Shown here: positions 57,619 through 64,000 of the stretch, one piece after another | Layout: each line of letters begins with the position of its first letter | Numbering within the stretch: position 1 is the first letter of the stretch | Assembly: GCF_004014875.1 (NCBI RefSeq) | Contig: NZ_CP034929.1 | Coordinates: forward strand, 2,852,001-2,916,000 | Origin: Nocardioides yefusunii | Lineage (GTDB): Bacteria; Actinomycetota; Actinomycetes; Propionibacteriales; Nocardioidaceae | Length of the DNA stretch: 64,000 nt | Direction: 5' to 3' | Notes under the pieces: model-generated | Seen by the model: only the letters and a program-made list of their open reading frames with translations | Databases searched by the model: none | Told to the model about the DNA's origin: nothing | Position numbers and translations under genes: made by a program

Positions 57619-58521
57619 GTGAGTGCTGCTGTCTCCCCCACTTGGTCCGGTCTCCTCGACGACGTCTCCGCTGCCGGCGGACCCGGCCCGGACGTCGACC
57701 TGCACGCGCGCACCGCTGCGCACGGCACGGCGCTGGCCGGCGAGGCCGGTGCACTGCTGGGTCGCACGGTCGTTCCCGACGACGTCCTGCCACTGCTGCG
57801 TGGGTACACGCACCCGCTGCACGTGGTGCTGACCGGTGGCGCGGGCGCGGTGATGGGCCCGATGGGTCTGGCCACGAAGCTGGGCCTGACCGTCGCCGGA
57901 CTCGAACTGGTGCTGCGTGACGTCGACGACCCGGCGGGCAACGTCCGTCGTGTGGTCGCCGCCGTCGACGCGGCCCGCGCCGAGGGCGTGCTGGACGAGG
58001 ACGTGCCGGTGCACGTCGAGATCCCGGTGGCCGACCCGTCGGCCGGATGGGGTCAGCCCTCGGGCCTGTGGCTGCAGGCTGCCGACGAGGCCGCGAACGC
58101 CGAACTGCGCCTGACGTTGCGCCTGGGCGGCACCCACCGCGACCGGTTCTCGACACCCGCCGCACTGGTGTCGATGATCGACGCGGCCCTGGACCGTGAA
58201 ACCCCGTTCCGGATCACCGGAGCGACCACGCACGCCGTCACCACCCAGGTGGAGGTGGCCGACGGCCCGGCGACCGCGTTCGGTGCCGCGAACGTCCTGC
58301 TGGCCACGCGTCGTACGTTCGACGGGGTGGGCCGCGACGAGGTGCTGGCGACGTTGGCCGAGACCGACCCGGGCGTGCTGGGCGAACAGGTGGCGGGCGA
58401 GGAGTTCCTGGCCGCGACCCGTCGCTGGCTCACCGGTTGGGGTGCGACGTCGGGGACCTCGGCCGCAGACCTGCTCGCCACGGCAGCCGCCGACCTGACG
58501 CGGCTGGGGCAACTGGGCTGA
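57619..58521 (+). CDS. Conserved-looking protein of unknown function
   Basis: A 300-residue soluble protein. Features include YTHPLHVVLTGGAGAVMGPM, the alternating pattern LTVAGLELVLRDVDDPAGNVRR, and HVEIPVADPSAGWGQ. These suggest alternating beta strands and helices, possibly a TIM-barrel-like fold. The central part resembles no enzyme family I can name. GTG at 57619 is supported by a TAGGCT box ending seven bases before it. It diverges from the transporter and is followed, after 42 bases, by a histidine phosphatase. Confidence 0.65.
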   Translation: MSAAVSPTWSGLLDDVSAAGGPGPDVDLHARTAAHGTALAGEAGALLGRTVVPDDVLPLLRGYTHPLHVVLTGGAGAVMGPMGLATKLGLTVAGLELVLRDVDDPAGNVRRVVAAVDAARAEGVLDEDVPVHVEIPVADPSAGWGQPSGLWLQAADEAANAELRLTLRLGGTHRDRFSTPAALVSMIDAALDRETPFRITGATTHAVTTQVEVADGPATAFGAANVLLATRRTFDGVGRDEVLATLAETDPGVLGEQVAGEEFLAATRRWLTGWGATSGTSAADLLATAAADLTRLGQLG

Positions 58522-58563
58522 AGCCCCTCCCGGTCCCCGACGGGGGCGGCTACGCTCGCAGGC

Positions 58564-59250
58564 GTGAGCCTCTCGACCCCGCGCCCGTTCCGTCTCCTGC
58601 TGATGCGTCACGGCCAGACCCACGGCAACGTGGCCGGCGCTCTCGACACCGGGTTCCCGGGTCTGGACCTGACCGACCTCGGTCGGGCACAGGCTGAGGC
58701 CGCGGTGGATCGTCTGGCGCCGCACGCGGTGGAGAACGTCTTCGTCTCGAAGTTGGTCCGCACCCATCAGACCGCAGCGCCGCTGGCATCGCACCACGCG
58801 ATCGCCCCGGTGGAACTGCCCGGCATCCACGAGATCACCGCAGGTGAGTACGAGATGGCGACCACCCGTGAAGCCGTCATGGGTTACCTCGGGACCGTCC
58901 AGAAGTGGCTCACCGGCGAGCTGTCGGCCCGGATGCCGGGAGCCGAGACGGGTGCGGAGTTCCTGGAGCGGTACGACGCCGACGTCGCCACGATCGCCGG
59001 CTCCGGGGCGGAGACGGCTCTGCTGGTCTCCCACGGTGCAGCGATCAGGACGTGGGTCGCAGCACGCGTCCCCGGCGTCGCGGACCTGCCGGAGGCTCGT
59101 CAGCCCCTGCACAACACCGGCGTCATCACCGTCGAGAGCCACCCCACGACGGACTGGCGTCTGGTGGACTGGCACGCCGAACCGATCGGCGGCGTCACCG
59201 ACGGCGTGGGCGTGATGGATCCCTACCGCCAGAGCACGAGCGGTGCCTGA
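58564..59250 (+). CDS. Histidine phosphatase superfamily protein
   Basis: A 228-residue enzyme of the phosphoglycerate mutase-like fold. The phosphohistidine loop LLMRHGQTHGN is near residues 13-23, VSKLVRTHQTA carries the second Arg, and ALLVSHGAAIRTW holds the second catalytic His. It probably dephosphorylates a small molecule; a mutase role is less likely. GTG at 58564 follows TACGCT (58551-58556) by seven bases. Confidence 0.86.
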   Translation: MSLSTPRPFRLLLMRHGQTHGNVAGALDTGFPGLDLTDLGRAQAEAAVDRLAPHAVENVFVSKLVRTHQTAAPLASHHAIAPVELPGIHEITAGEYEMATTREAVMGYLGTVQKWLTGELSARMPGAETGAEFLERYDADVATIAGSGAETALLVSHGAAIRTWVAARVPGVADLPEARQPLHNTGVITVESHPTTDWRLVDWHAEPIGGVTDGVGVMDPYRQSTSGA

Positions 59251-59310
59251 AACGCCGATTTAACAGTACAGAACGCTCAGGTTACTGAGACGTACGCCGA
59301 TCCCGTCGGC

Positions 59311-60036
59311 GTGAAGCTTCCCCTTCCGGCAGCGCGCCGCAGCCACCGCCACACCCTTGCCCGTGCGGCCTCGTGGGGTGCGCCCGCAGTGACCAACGCG
59401 GCCGCCGCACCCGCATTCGCCGCACCCGCGTCCGCCGCCAGCACCACTGTCACCCCCGTGGACGACACCGTCGATGACACCGGGGCCAGCACCGGCGTGT
59501 CCGTGCCCGCTCCGCGCGACCCCCTGCGCACCTCGGTCGAGGAACCGTCACTCACGCTCCTGCTCGCGACCCCGACGCCTGTCGACCGCCCCGGCCGCGG
59601 CCGCGCAGTGGGAGTGCCGCTGCAGATCACGGCACCTGCGGCGCTGACGGTCACCAACACCTCCGACACCGTGGTCTCGCGGGTGCTCGTCTCCCTGATG
59701 GTGAACTGGAACGAGGACAGTGACGGCACCTCTCCCGTCCCGCCGCTGCGACTTCACACCGACCCCGCGGTGATGAAGCTCGAGGGCGCTCCGCACCACG
59801 ACGCCACGGTGGCACCCACCCAGTACTGGACGGTCGTGGTCCCCGGCCCGTTGGCGCCCGACGCGTCCGCGACGCTACCTTTGCGGTGGCGCCCTGCCAC
59901 TCTGAGCAGCCTCGTCCGCCTCGGCACCGCCACCGCGGTGGTCACCGCCACCGCGTCCGGTGCGCACCGTGCCACGCCTGCGTTCTCGCTGATCAGCACC
60001 TCCGCCGACGTCGAGGCGGCCGCGTCCCTGACCTGA
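59311..60036 (+). CDS. Secreted protein of unknown function
   Basis: A 241-residue protein with a long signal sequence. ARAASWGAPAVTNAAAAPAFAA resembles the signals of actinobacterial surface proteins, with probable cleavage after AAPASA near residue 43. The mature part is Thr/Val-rich. A beta-rich domain (LQITAPAALTVTNTSDTVVSRVLVSLM) suggests an immunoglobulin-like or DUF11-like fold. No sortase motif or C-terminal membrane helix is seen, so it is probably released. The 60-base spacer before it is AT-richer (GATTTAACAGTACAG) and may hold the promoter. Confidence 0.6.
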   Translation: MKLPLPAARRSHRHTLARAASWGAPAVTNAAAAPAFAAPASAASTTVTPVDDTVDDTGASTGVSVPAPRDPLRTSVEEPSLTLLLATPTPVDRPGRGRAVGVPLQITAPAALTVTNTSDTVVSRVLVSLMVNWNEDSDGTSPVPPLRLHTDPAVMKLEGAPHHDATVAPTQYWTVVVPGPLAPDASATLPLRWRPATLSSLVRLGTATAVVTATASGAHRATPAFSLISTSADVEAAASLT

Positions 60037-60046
60037 GCGGGATCGC

Positions 60047-60706
60047 TCAGATCCAGCCGAGCCGGCGTGCTGCCGCGACCGCCTCGTGTCGGTTGGTGAC
60101 CCCGAGCTTGGTGACTGCCGACGAGAGGTGGTTGCGGACCGTGCCCACCGAGAGGTGGACCCGGGCCGCGATCTGCTCCACCGGCGCCGCGTCGGAGGCC
60201 GCTTCCAGGACGTCGGCCTCGCGGGCCGTCAGGGGCGAGTCGCCAGCTGCGATGGCCTCGGCAGCGAGTTCGGGGTCGACGTGGCGTCCGCCGGCATGGA
60301 CGGTGCGGACCACCTGGGCCAACGTCGCCGCTGAGACGGTCTTCGGCAGGAACCCGCGCGCCCCCACCTGCAGGGCTCGCTTGAGGTAGCCAGGGCGTCC
60401 GTGGCTGGTGACGATGACGCAGGCCGCGTCGGGGCGGCGGGCGAGGACCTGCTCGGCGACCTCGATCCCGTCGAGTCCGGGCATCTGCAGGTCGAGAACG
60501 AGGACGTCAGGAACGTGCTTGGCCTCCGCGGCGACCGCCTCGGGGCCGCTGGCGGCCTCGGCGACGACGGTGAGGTCGTCCTCGAGTTCGAGCATCGCCG
60601 CGAGCGCGGAACGGATCAGGTTCTCGTCGTCGGCGAGCAGGATCCTCACCGGGACCTCTGACGTGGGTGCGTTCATGGTGGGGACTCCGATCACGGCCGG
60701 GTTCAC
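60047..60706 (-). CDS. NarL/DesR-type response regulator
   Basis: A 219-residue two-component regulator. The receiver domain has LLADDE near residue 25, phospho-accepting Asp72 in VLVLDLQMPG, and the conserved Lys in GFLPKT. A LuxR-type HTH follows at about 155-219 with SVGTVRNHLSSAVTKLG. GTG at 60706 overlaps the kinase stop in a GTGA, which supports coupling; ATG at 60676 is the alternative. With the kinase it presumably controls the ABC-2 transporter genes upstream. Confidence 0.9.
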   Translation of the reverse strand: MNPAVIGVPTMNAPTSEVPVRILLADDENLIRSALAAMLELEDDLTVVAEAASGPEAVAAEAKHVPDVLVLDLQMPGLDGIEVAEQVLARRPDAACVIVTSHGRPGYLKRALQVGARGFLPKTVSAATLAQVVRTVHAGGRHVDPELAAEAIAAGDSPLTAREADVLEAASDAAPVEQIAARVHLSVGTVRNHLSSAVTKLGVTNRHEAVAAARRLGWI

Positions 60707-61896
60707 GGCCAGGTCAGGGTGACGACGAACGCTGCTGCGTCCGCCCCGCCGTCGTCCGTCCCCTCGACGACGCCGGCGACCAGAGTGCCACCGAACTGTT
60801 CGACGCTGCGGCGCAGGGTCGCCACACCGCTCCCGTCACCGGAGCCCGAGCCGGGCAGCAGGCCGTCGTTGCTGACGCTCAGGCTCCGTTCGCCGCACGC
60901 GAAGGTCACCCGGGTGGCTCGGGAGTGCCGGATGACGTTGGTGATCGCCTCCCGCACCACCCGCGCTGCGGGGTCGTGGAGGTGGACCGGGACGTGCGCG
61001 GCCACCTCCTCGACGTCGCCGTCGGTGCGGACCCCGGCGGAGGCGAGCAGCGAGACCGCGCCACGGATCTCCTGGGCGAGGTCGAGCGGTCGGTAGCCGC
61101 GAGCGAGCTCCCGGGCCTCACGCAGGGCGTCGTGGGCCGAGGCCCGGACCAGTCGGATCTTCTCCCCCGCCCGGTCGTCGCCCCGCTCGACCATCGCCGC
61201 CGCGACCTCGGACTGCACCGCGATCACCGAGAGGTGGCGTCCCATGACGTCGTGGACGTCGCCGGCGAAACGGAGGCGTTCCCGGGCCACGGCCAGTTCG
61301 GCCTGGACCGTGCGCGCCCGGTCGAGCTCGACGACGACGCCGAGCAGCCACAGCGAGCTCTGGACCGTGAAGAACATGAAGGCCGCGAAGAGCGTGGAGG
61401 CCCCCGCCAGGTGCCAGGTCTGCGTGACGAAGAGGGCCGAGATTCCCGTCATGACCAGCACCGCCGCCAGCCAGCCGCGGGCCCGGAGACCGCCCAGTCC
61501 CCAGGAGAGCGAGACGGCGAGCACCAACGAGTACGCCAGACGCTCTTCTGAGTCGAGAGAGATTCCCCAGGCAGTGCCCACCGTGAAGGCGGCCAGCAGT
61601 TGCCACACGGCGGGCGCGGTCAGGTCGACCCCGCGCCGGTCCCACCGGGTCAGGGCGTACCGCACACCGCGACTGCTCAGGAGCCCGAGCGCCACGAGGA
61701 CACCCAGCGTCACCACCGCACTGACGCGTCCCTGCGCCGTCTCCAGGGACGCCGCCCCGTACAACACCACGAAGAACCAGTGCATCGAGTGGAGTGAGAT
61801 CTCGGTGTAGCGGCGCACCCGTTCGACGTCGGTCCGTCGGCTCCACCCGACGAGACGAAGGAGGCGGGCGCCGACGGCGGAGGGGGGAGGATTCAC
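60703..61896 (-). CDS. DesK/NarX-type membrane sensor histidine kinase
   Basis: A 397-residue kinase. About five to six membrane segments lie between residues 30 and 190, with little extracellular sequence, as in intramembrane-sensing kinases. The HisKA_3 domain follows with His215 in GDVHDVMGRHLSV, then a HATPase domain with REAITNVIRHSRAT as the N box. GTG at 61896 is the likely start; the longer reading runs into the ABC permease. It lies between the permease and the response regulator. Confidence 0.87.
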   Translation of the reverse strand: MNPPPSAVGARLLRLVGWSRRTDVERVRRYTEISLHSMHWFFVVLYGAASLETAQGRVSAVVTLGVLVALGLLSSRGVRYALTRWDRRGVDLTAPAVWQLLAAFTVGTAWGISLDSEERLAYSLVLAVSLSWGLGGLRARGWLAAVLVMTGISALFVTQTWHLAGASTLFAAFMFFTVQSSLWLLGVVVELDRARTVQAELAVARERLRFAGDVHDVMGRHLSVIAVQSEVAAAMVERGDDRAGEKIRLVRASAHDALREARELARGYRPLDLAQEIRGAVSLLASAGVRTDGDVEEVAAHVPVHLHDPAARVVREAITNVIRHSRATRVTFACGERSLSVSNDGLLPGSGSGDGSGVATLRRSVEQFGGTLVAGVVEGTDDGGADAAAFVVTLTWP

Positions 61897-61942
61897 GGCG
61901 AGGATTCTTCCGTCGACGGGAGCAACGAGCGCAGCGGGTCGC

Positions 61943-62710
61943 TCAGGCGCGGGGTTCCCAGCGCAGGGAGCGACGCGCCAACAGCACCGCCAGGGCCGTC
62001 CACGCGACCAGTACGCCCAACGCCGGCAGGGCCGCGGAGAACGTCTCGACGAACGACAGCGTCGCGGTCTCGGCACCCGACTCCAGACCGAACCAGGTCA
62101 CCGAGGCCAGCTCGCCGACTGCAGCGCCGGGGGTGAGGTCGAGCCAGCGTCCGACGCTCTCGGGGACGATCGGGGCGAACGTGCCGACCATCGCGAGCAC
62201 CATGACGGGCGCGGAGGTCAGCTGGGCGGCCTCGGCGGTCTTGGTCCATGAGGCGGTCCACAGCGCGAACGCGGCGAAGGTGACCACCGAGAGCACGACG
62301 GCGACGAGCAGCATCACCGGGTTCACCGGCAGGTCGACTCCGGCGACCGCCGTGATCGGGACCGCGAGGACCAGCACCAGCACGGCCAGCAGTGCACCGG
62401 GCAGGGCCATCGAGGTGATGAGTTCACCGTCGCGGATCTCACCGGTGCGCAGACGCTTGAGGACCAGTTCGTCGCGTCGGGAGACGAACATCGACAGCAG
62501 GTTGTAGTAGCCGGGGAAGATCAGCGCCATCAGCCAGGCGGTGGTGATCATCGAGGCACCGGCGTCGGGGGCGTCGCTCTCGAGGGTGAAGAGCAGCGCG
62601 AGCGGCAGCAACGGAATCACGACGCCGTAGATCATCGTGGTGCGGTTGCGCAGCATCAGCGTCAGGTTGAAGCGGGCCAGGCCCACGGTGCGAGCGGCAA
62701 CGGCGTTCAT
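61943..62710 (-). CDS. ABC-2 type transporter permease
   Basis: A 255-residue protein with about six membrane segments. It begins RFNLTLMLRNRTTMIYGVVIPLLPLALLF and has the ABC-2 pattern YYNLLSMFVSRRDELVLKRLRTGEI after the second helix. It pairs with the ATPase whose stop overlaps its start by four bases. Such pairs next to a LuxR-type two-component system recall Bacillus YvfRS-YvfTU modules, which export or sense peptides or antibiotics. Confidence 0.85.
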   Translation of the reverse strand: MNAVAARTVGLARFNLTLMLRNRTTMIYGVVIPLLPLALLFTLESDAPDAGASMITTAWLMALIFPGYYNLLSMFVSRRDELVLKRLRTGEIRDGELITSMALPGALLAVLVLVLAVPITAVAGVDLPVNPVMLLVAVVLSVVTFAAFALWTASWTKTAEAAQLTSAPVMVLAMVGTFAPIVPESVGRWLDLTPGAAVGELASVTWFGLESGAETATLSFVETFSAALPALGVLVAWTALAVLLARRSLRWEPRA

Positions 62711-63744
62711 CGGACGGCTCCAGGAGCAGTGGTGGCGACCTGGACGGCGGGGGCGTCAGCGTCGGCAGCGAGGGACAGGAAGACAGATTCCAGCGTCGCG
62801 GTGCGGGCGTCGAGCAGGTCGAGGCGGGCGTCGCGCTGGCGGGCGAGGAGCAGCAGGTCGGTGAGGACGGGCTGGAGGTCGGCGACCCGCAGGACCGTCC
62901 GGTCGTCGTCGTGACCGACCGCGTCAGCAGGCAGACCTGCCGCGACGAGGGCCGGGACCAGGCCGTCGTCGGTGGTGACGAACGAGATCTCCGAGGGGTG
63001 CCCGGCGACGACGCCCGCGACGGTGCCCTCACGGACCACCTGCCCGGCGCGCATGATCGAGACCTGGTCGGCCAGGACCTCGGCCTCCTCGAGGTAGTGC
63101 GTGGTCAGCAGGACGGTGGCGCCACCGTCGCGCAGATCGCGGACGAGGTCCCAGACCGCACGACGCGACTCCGGGTCGAGACCGGTGGTGGGCTCGTCGA
63201 GCATGACGAGTTCAGGGTGTCCCGAGAGCGTGCAGGCGAGGTCGACGCGGCGGTGCTCGCCGCCCGAGAGGCCACGCATCCGGGTGTCGGCGACCTTCTC
63301 CAGACGGAGCATCGCGATGAGTTCGTCGACGGGGCGGGCGCCGGTGACGGTCGCGCCCCACATCTTCAGGGTCTCGCGGACGGTGAGGTCGCCGACGAAC
63401 CCGGAGTGCTGGAGCAGGACGCCGGTGCGGCGACGGACCTCGGCACGGTCGGCGACCGGGTCGAGGCCCAGGACACGGACGGTGCCGGCGGTGGCGGGAG
63501 CGAGTCCTTCGACGACCTCGAGGGTGGAGGTCTTGCCGGCGCCGTTGACGCCGAGGAGGGCGTGGACGGTGCCGCGGGCGACGGTGAGGTCGAGACCGCG
63601 GACGGCTTCGAAGGCGTCGGAGCCGGTGCCGTAGACCCGGCGCAGGCCGCTGATCTCGACGGCCGCGTCGACGGCCGTCACAGCCGCGGACGGAGCCGAG
63701 GTCGCGGTCGAGGCCGCGTTCAGGTGGGGAGGAGTGGTGCTCAT
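62707..63744 (-). CDS. ABC-2 type transporter ATP-binding protein
   Basis: A 345-residue ATPase. A non-conserved Ala/Thr-rich leader of about 25 residues comes first, then Walker A GVNGAGKT (65-72), LLQHSG as Q-loop and signature LSGGEHRR (Glu in place of Gln). Walker B and D-loop read ELVMLDEPTTGLDPE, and HYLEEAEVLADQVSI carries the switch His. The C-terminal 100 residues form the accessory domain usual in drug or lipid exporters. ATG at 63744 has GGGAGG before it; the reading to 63762 would enclose that site. It is the first gene of the four-gene module. Confidence 0.88.
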   Translation of the reverse strand: MSTTPPHLNAASTATSAPSAAVTAVDAAVEISGLRRVYGTGSDAFEAVRGLDLTVARGTVHALLGVNGAGKTSTLEVVEGLAPATAGTVRVLGLDPVADRAEVRRRTGVLLQHSGFVGDLTVRETLKMWGATVTGARPVDELIAMLRLEKVADTRMRGLSGGEHRRVDLACTLSGHPELVMLDEPTTGLDPESRRAVWDLVRDLRDGGATVLLTTHYLEEAEVLADQVSIMRAGQVVREGTVAGVVAGHPSEISFVTTDDGLVPALVAAGLPADAVGHDDDRTVLRVADLQPVLTDLLLLARQRDARLDLLDARTATLESVFLSLAADADAPAVQVATTAPGAVR

Positions 63745-63813
63745 GGCACCAGCCTCCCGCACGTCAACGGCCAGAAACAGTGCCGAACGTCATGGTTGTG
63801 TCGTGAACTTCCC

Positions 63814-64000
63814 TCAGTCGGGCGGCGTCCAGGACTCTCCTGCGCGCAGCTTCTCACCGGCTCCCGGGTACTCGCGTTCGAGGAAGGCACGAGCCTGGGA
63901 ACGGCAGCGCAGGATCATCGCGATCCCCAGGACCCACACGAACACCTGGGTGCACATGGCGACCTTGAAGTCGCCGAGTTCGTAGAAGTCGGTGCCGTCC
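63814..64000 (-). CDS. C-terminal part of a membrane protein, 5' end outside the window
   Basis: The last 61 or so codons of a minus-strand frame are visible, open to the window edge. They read ...YELGDFKVAMCTQVFVWVLG, one membrane helix, and then a basic, soluble tail FLEREYPGAGEKLRAGESWTPPD. No family can be assigned from this piece. It lies upstream of the ABC-2 module on the same strand, with 69 bases to the ATPase start. Confidence 0.6.
   Translation of the reverse strand, partial: DGTDFYELGDFKVAMCTQVFVWVLGIAMILRCRSQARAFLEREYPGAGEKLRAGESWTPPD

Overview
The window is very GC-rich, compact, single-chromosome-style DNA from a motile actinomycete, most likely a Nocardioides-type member of the Nocardioidaceae. 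That inference rests on several things. There is a flagellar export cluster with actinobacterial-style proteins. The block tRNA-Thr, tRNA-Met, rpmG, hadA-like, hadB-like and the block tRNA-Trp, secE, nusG, rplK, rplA match the order known from mycobacteria. A MenJ-like reductase is present. GTG and TTG starts are frequent, and many genes appear to be leaderless. No phage, insertion sequence, CRISPR array or obvious island is visible.

Layout. 1-7540 (+): the 3' part of fliM, then fliN, fliO, fliP, fliQ, fliR, flhB and flhA, tightly packed and mostly overlapping. This is the C-ring plus the complete membrane export gate. 7558-9403 (-): a GAF-type histidine kinase and pdxH, with citA divergent from pdxH. 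9557-12604 (+): citA, a small acidic DUF5709-like protein and a DUF1963/YwqG-like protein. 12726-15449 (-): a sulfonate/nitrate/taurine-type ABC importer. 15523-22495: an acetyltransferase, serC, a secreted beta-propeller-like protein, a class I methyltransferase, a 28-residue membrane peptide and a tandem pair of uncharacterised paralogues. 22577-32652: an OafA-type acyltransferase with an SGNH domain, a large FAD/Fe-S dehydrogenase, a membrane protein, a double-Nudix protein, a second membrane acyltransferase, a PlsC-type acyltransferase and menJ.

32872-45856 (-) is the transcription/translation core, read right to left: tRNA-Trp, secE, nusG, rplK, rplA, rplJ, rplL, rpoB, rpoC. Clear regulatory elements can be read here: an rplJ promoter and L10-type leader, two stacked rpoB promoters, and long wobble-containing terminators after rplA, rplL and rpoC. 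A DnaB-C-like ATPase points the other way, divergent from rplJ. 45981-49368 (+): an aspartate aminotransferase, an adenosine deaminase-like protein and two DUF4190-like membrane proteins. 49390-51939 (-): murB, the two MaoC-fold dehydratase subunits, rpmG (56 residues), tRNA-Met and tRNA-Thr. 52034-57557 (-): an amidase, lrgB, lrgA, tag, a pirin and a Bcr/CflA-type transporter. 57619-60036 (+): an unknown protein, a histidine phosphatase and a secreted protein. 60047-63744 (-): a four-gene ABC-2 transporter plus two-component module. At the right edge is the 3' end of a membrane protein.

Two genome-scale patterns stand out beyond the gene list. First, five intergenic spacers carry long near-perfect palindromes. 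They fall into at least two sequence families, and the differences between copies are compensated on the opposite arm. Second, more than ten genes have a TANNNT-like -10 box ending exactly 6-7 bases before the start codon, which predicts leaderless mRNAs and fixes several start sites, including that of the 28-codon gene.
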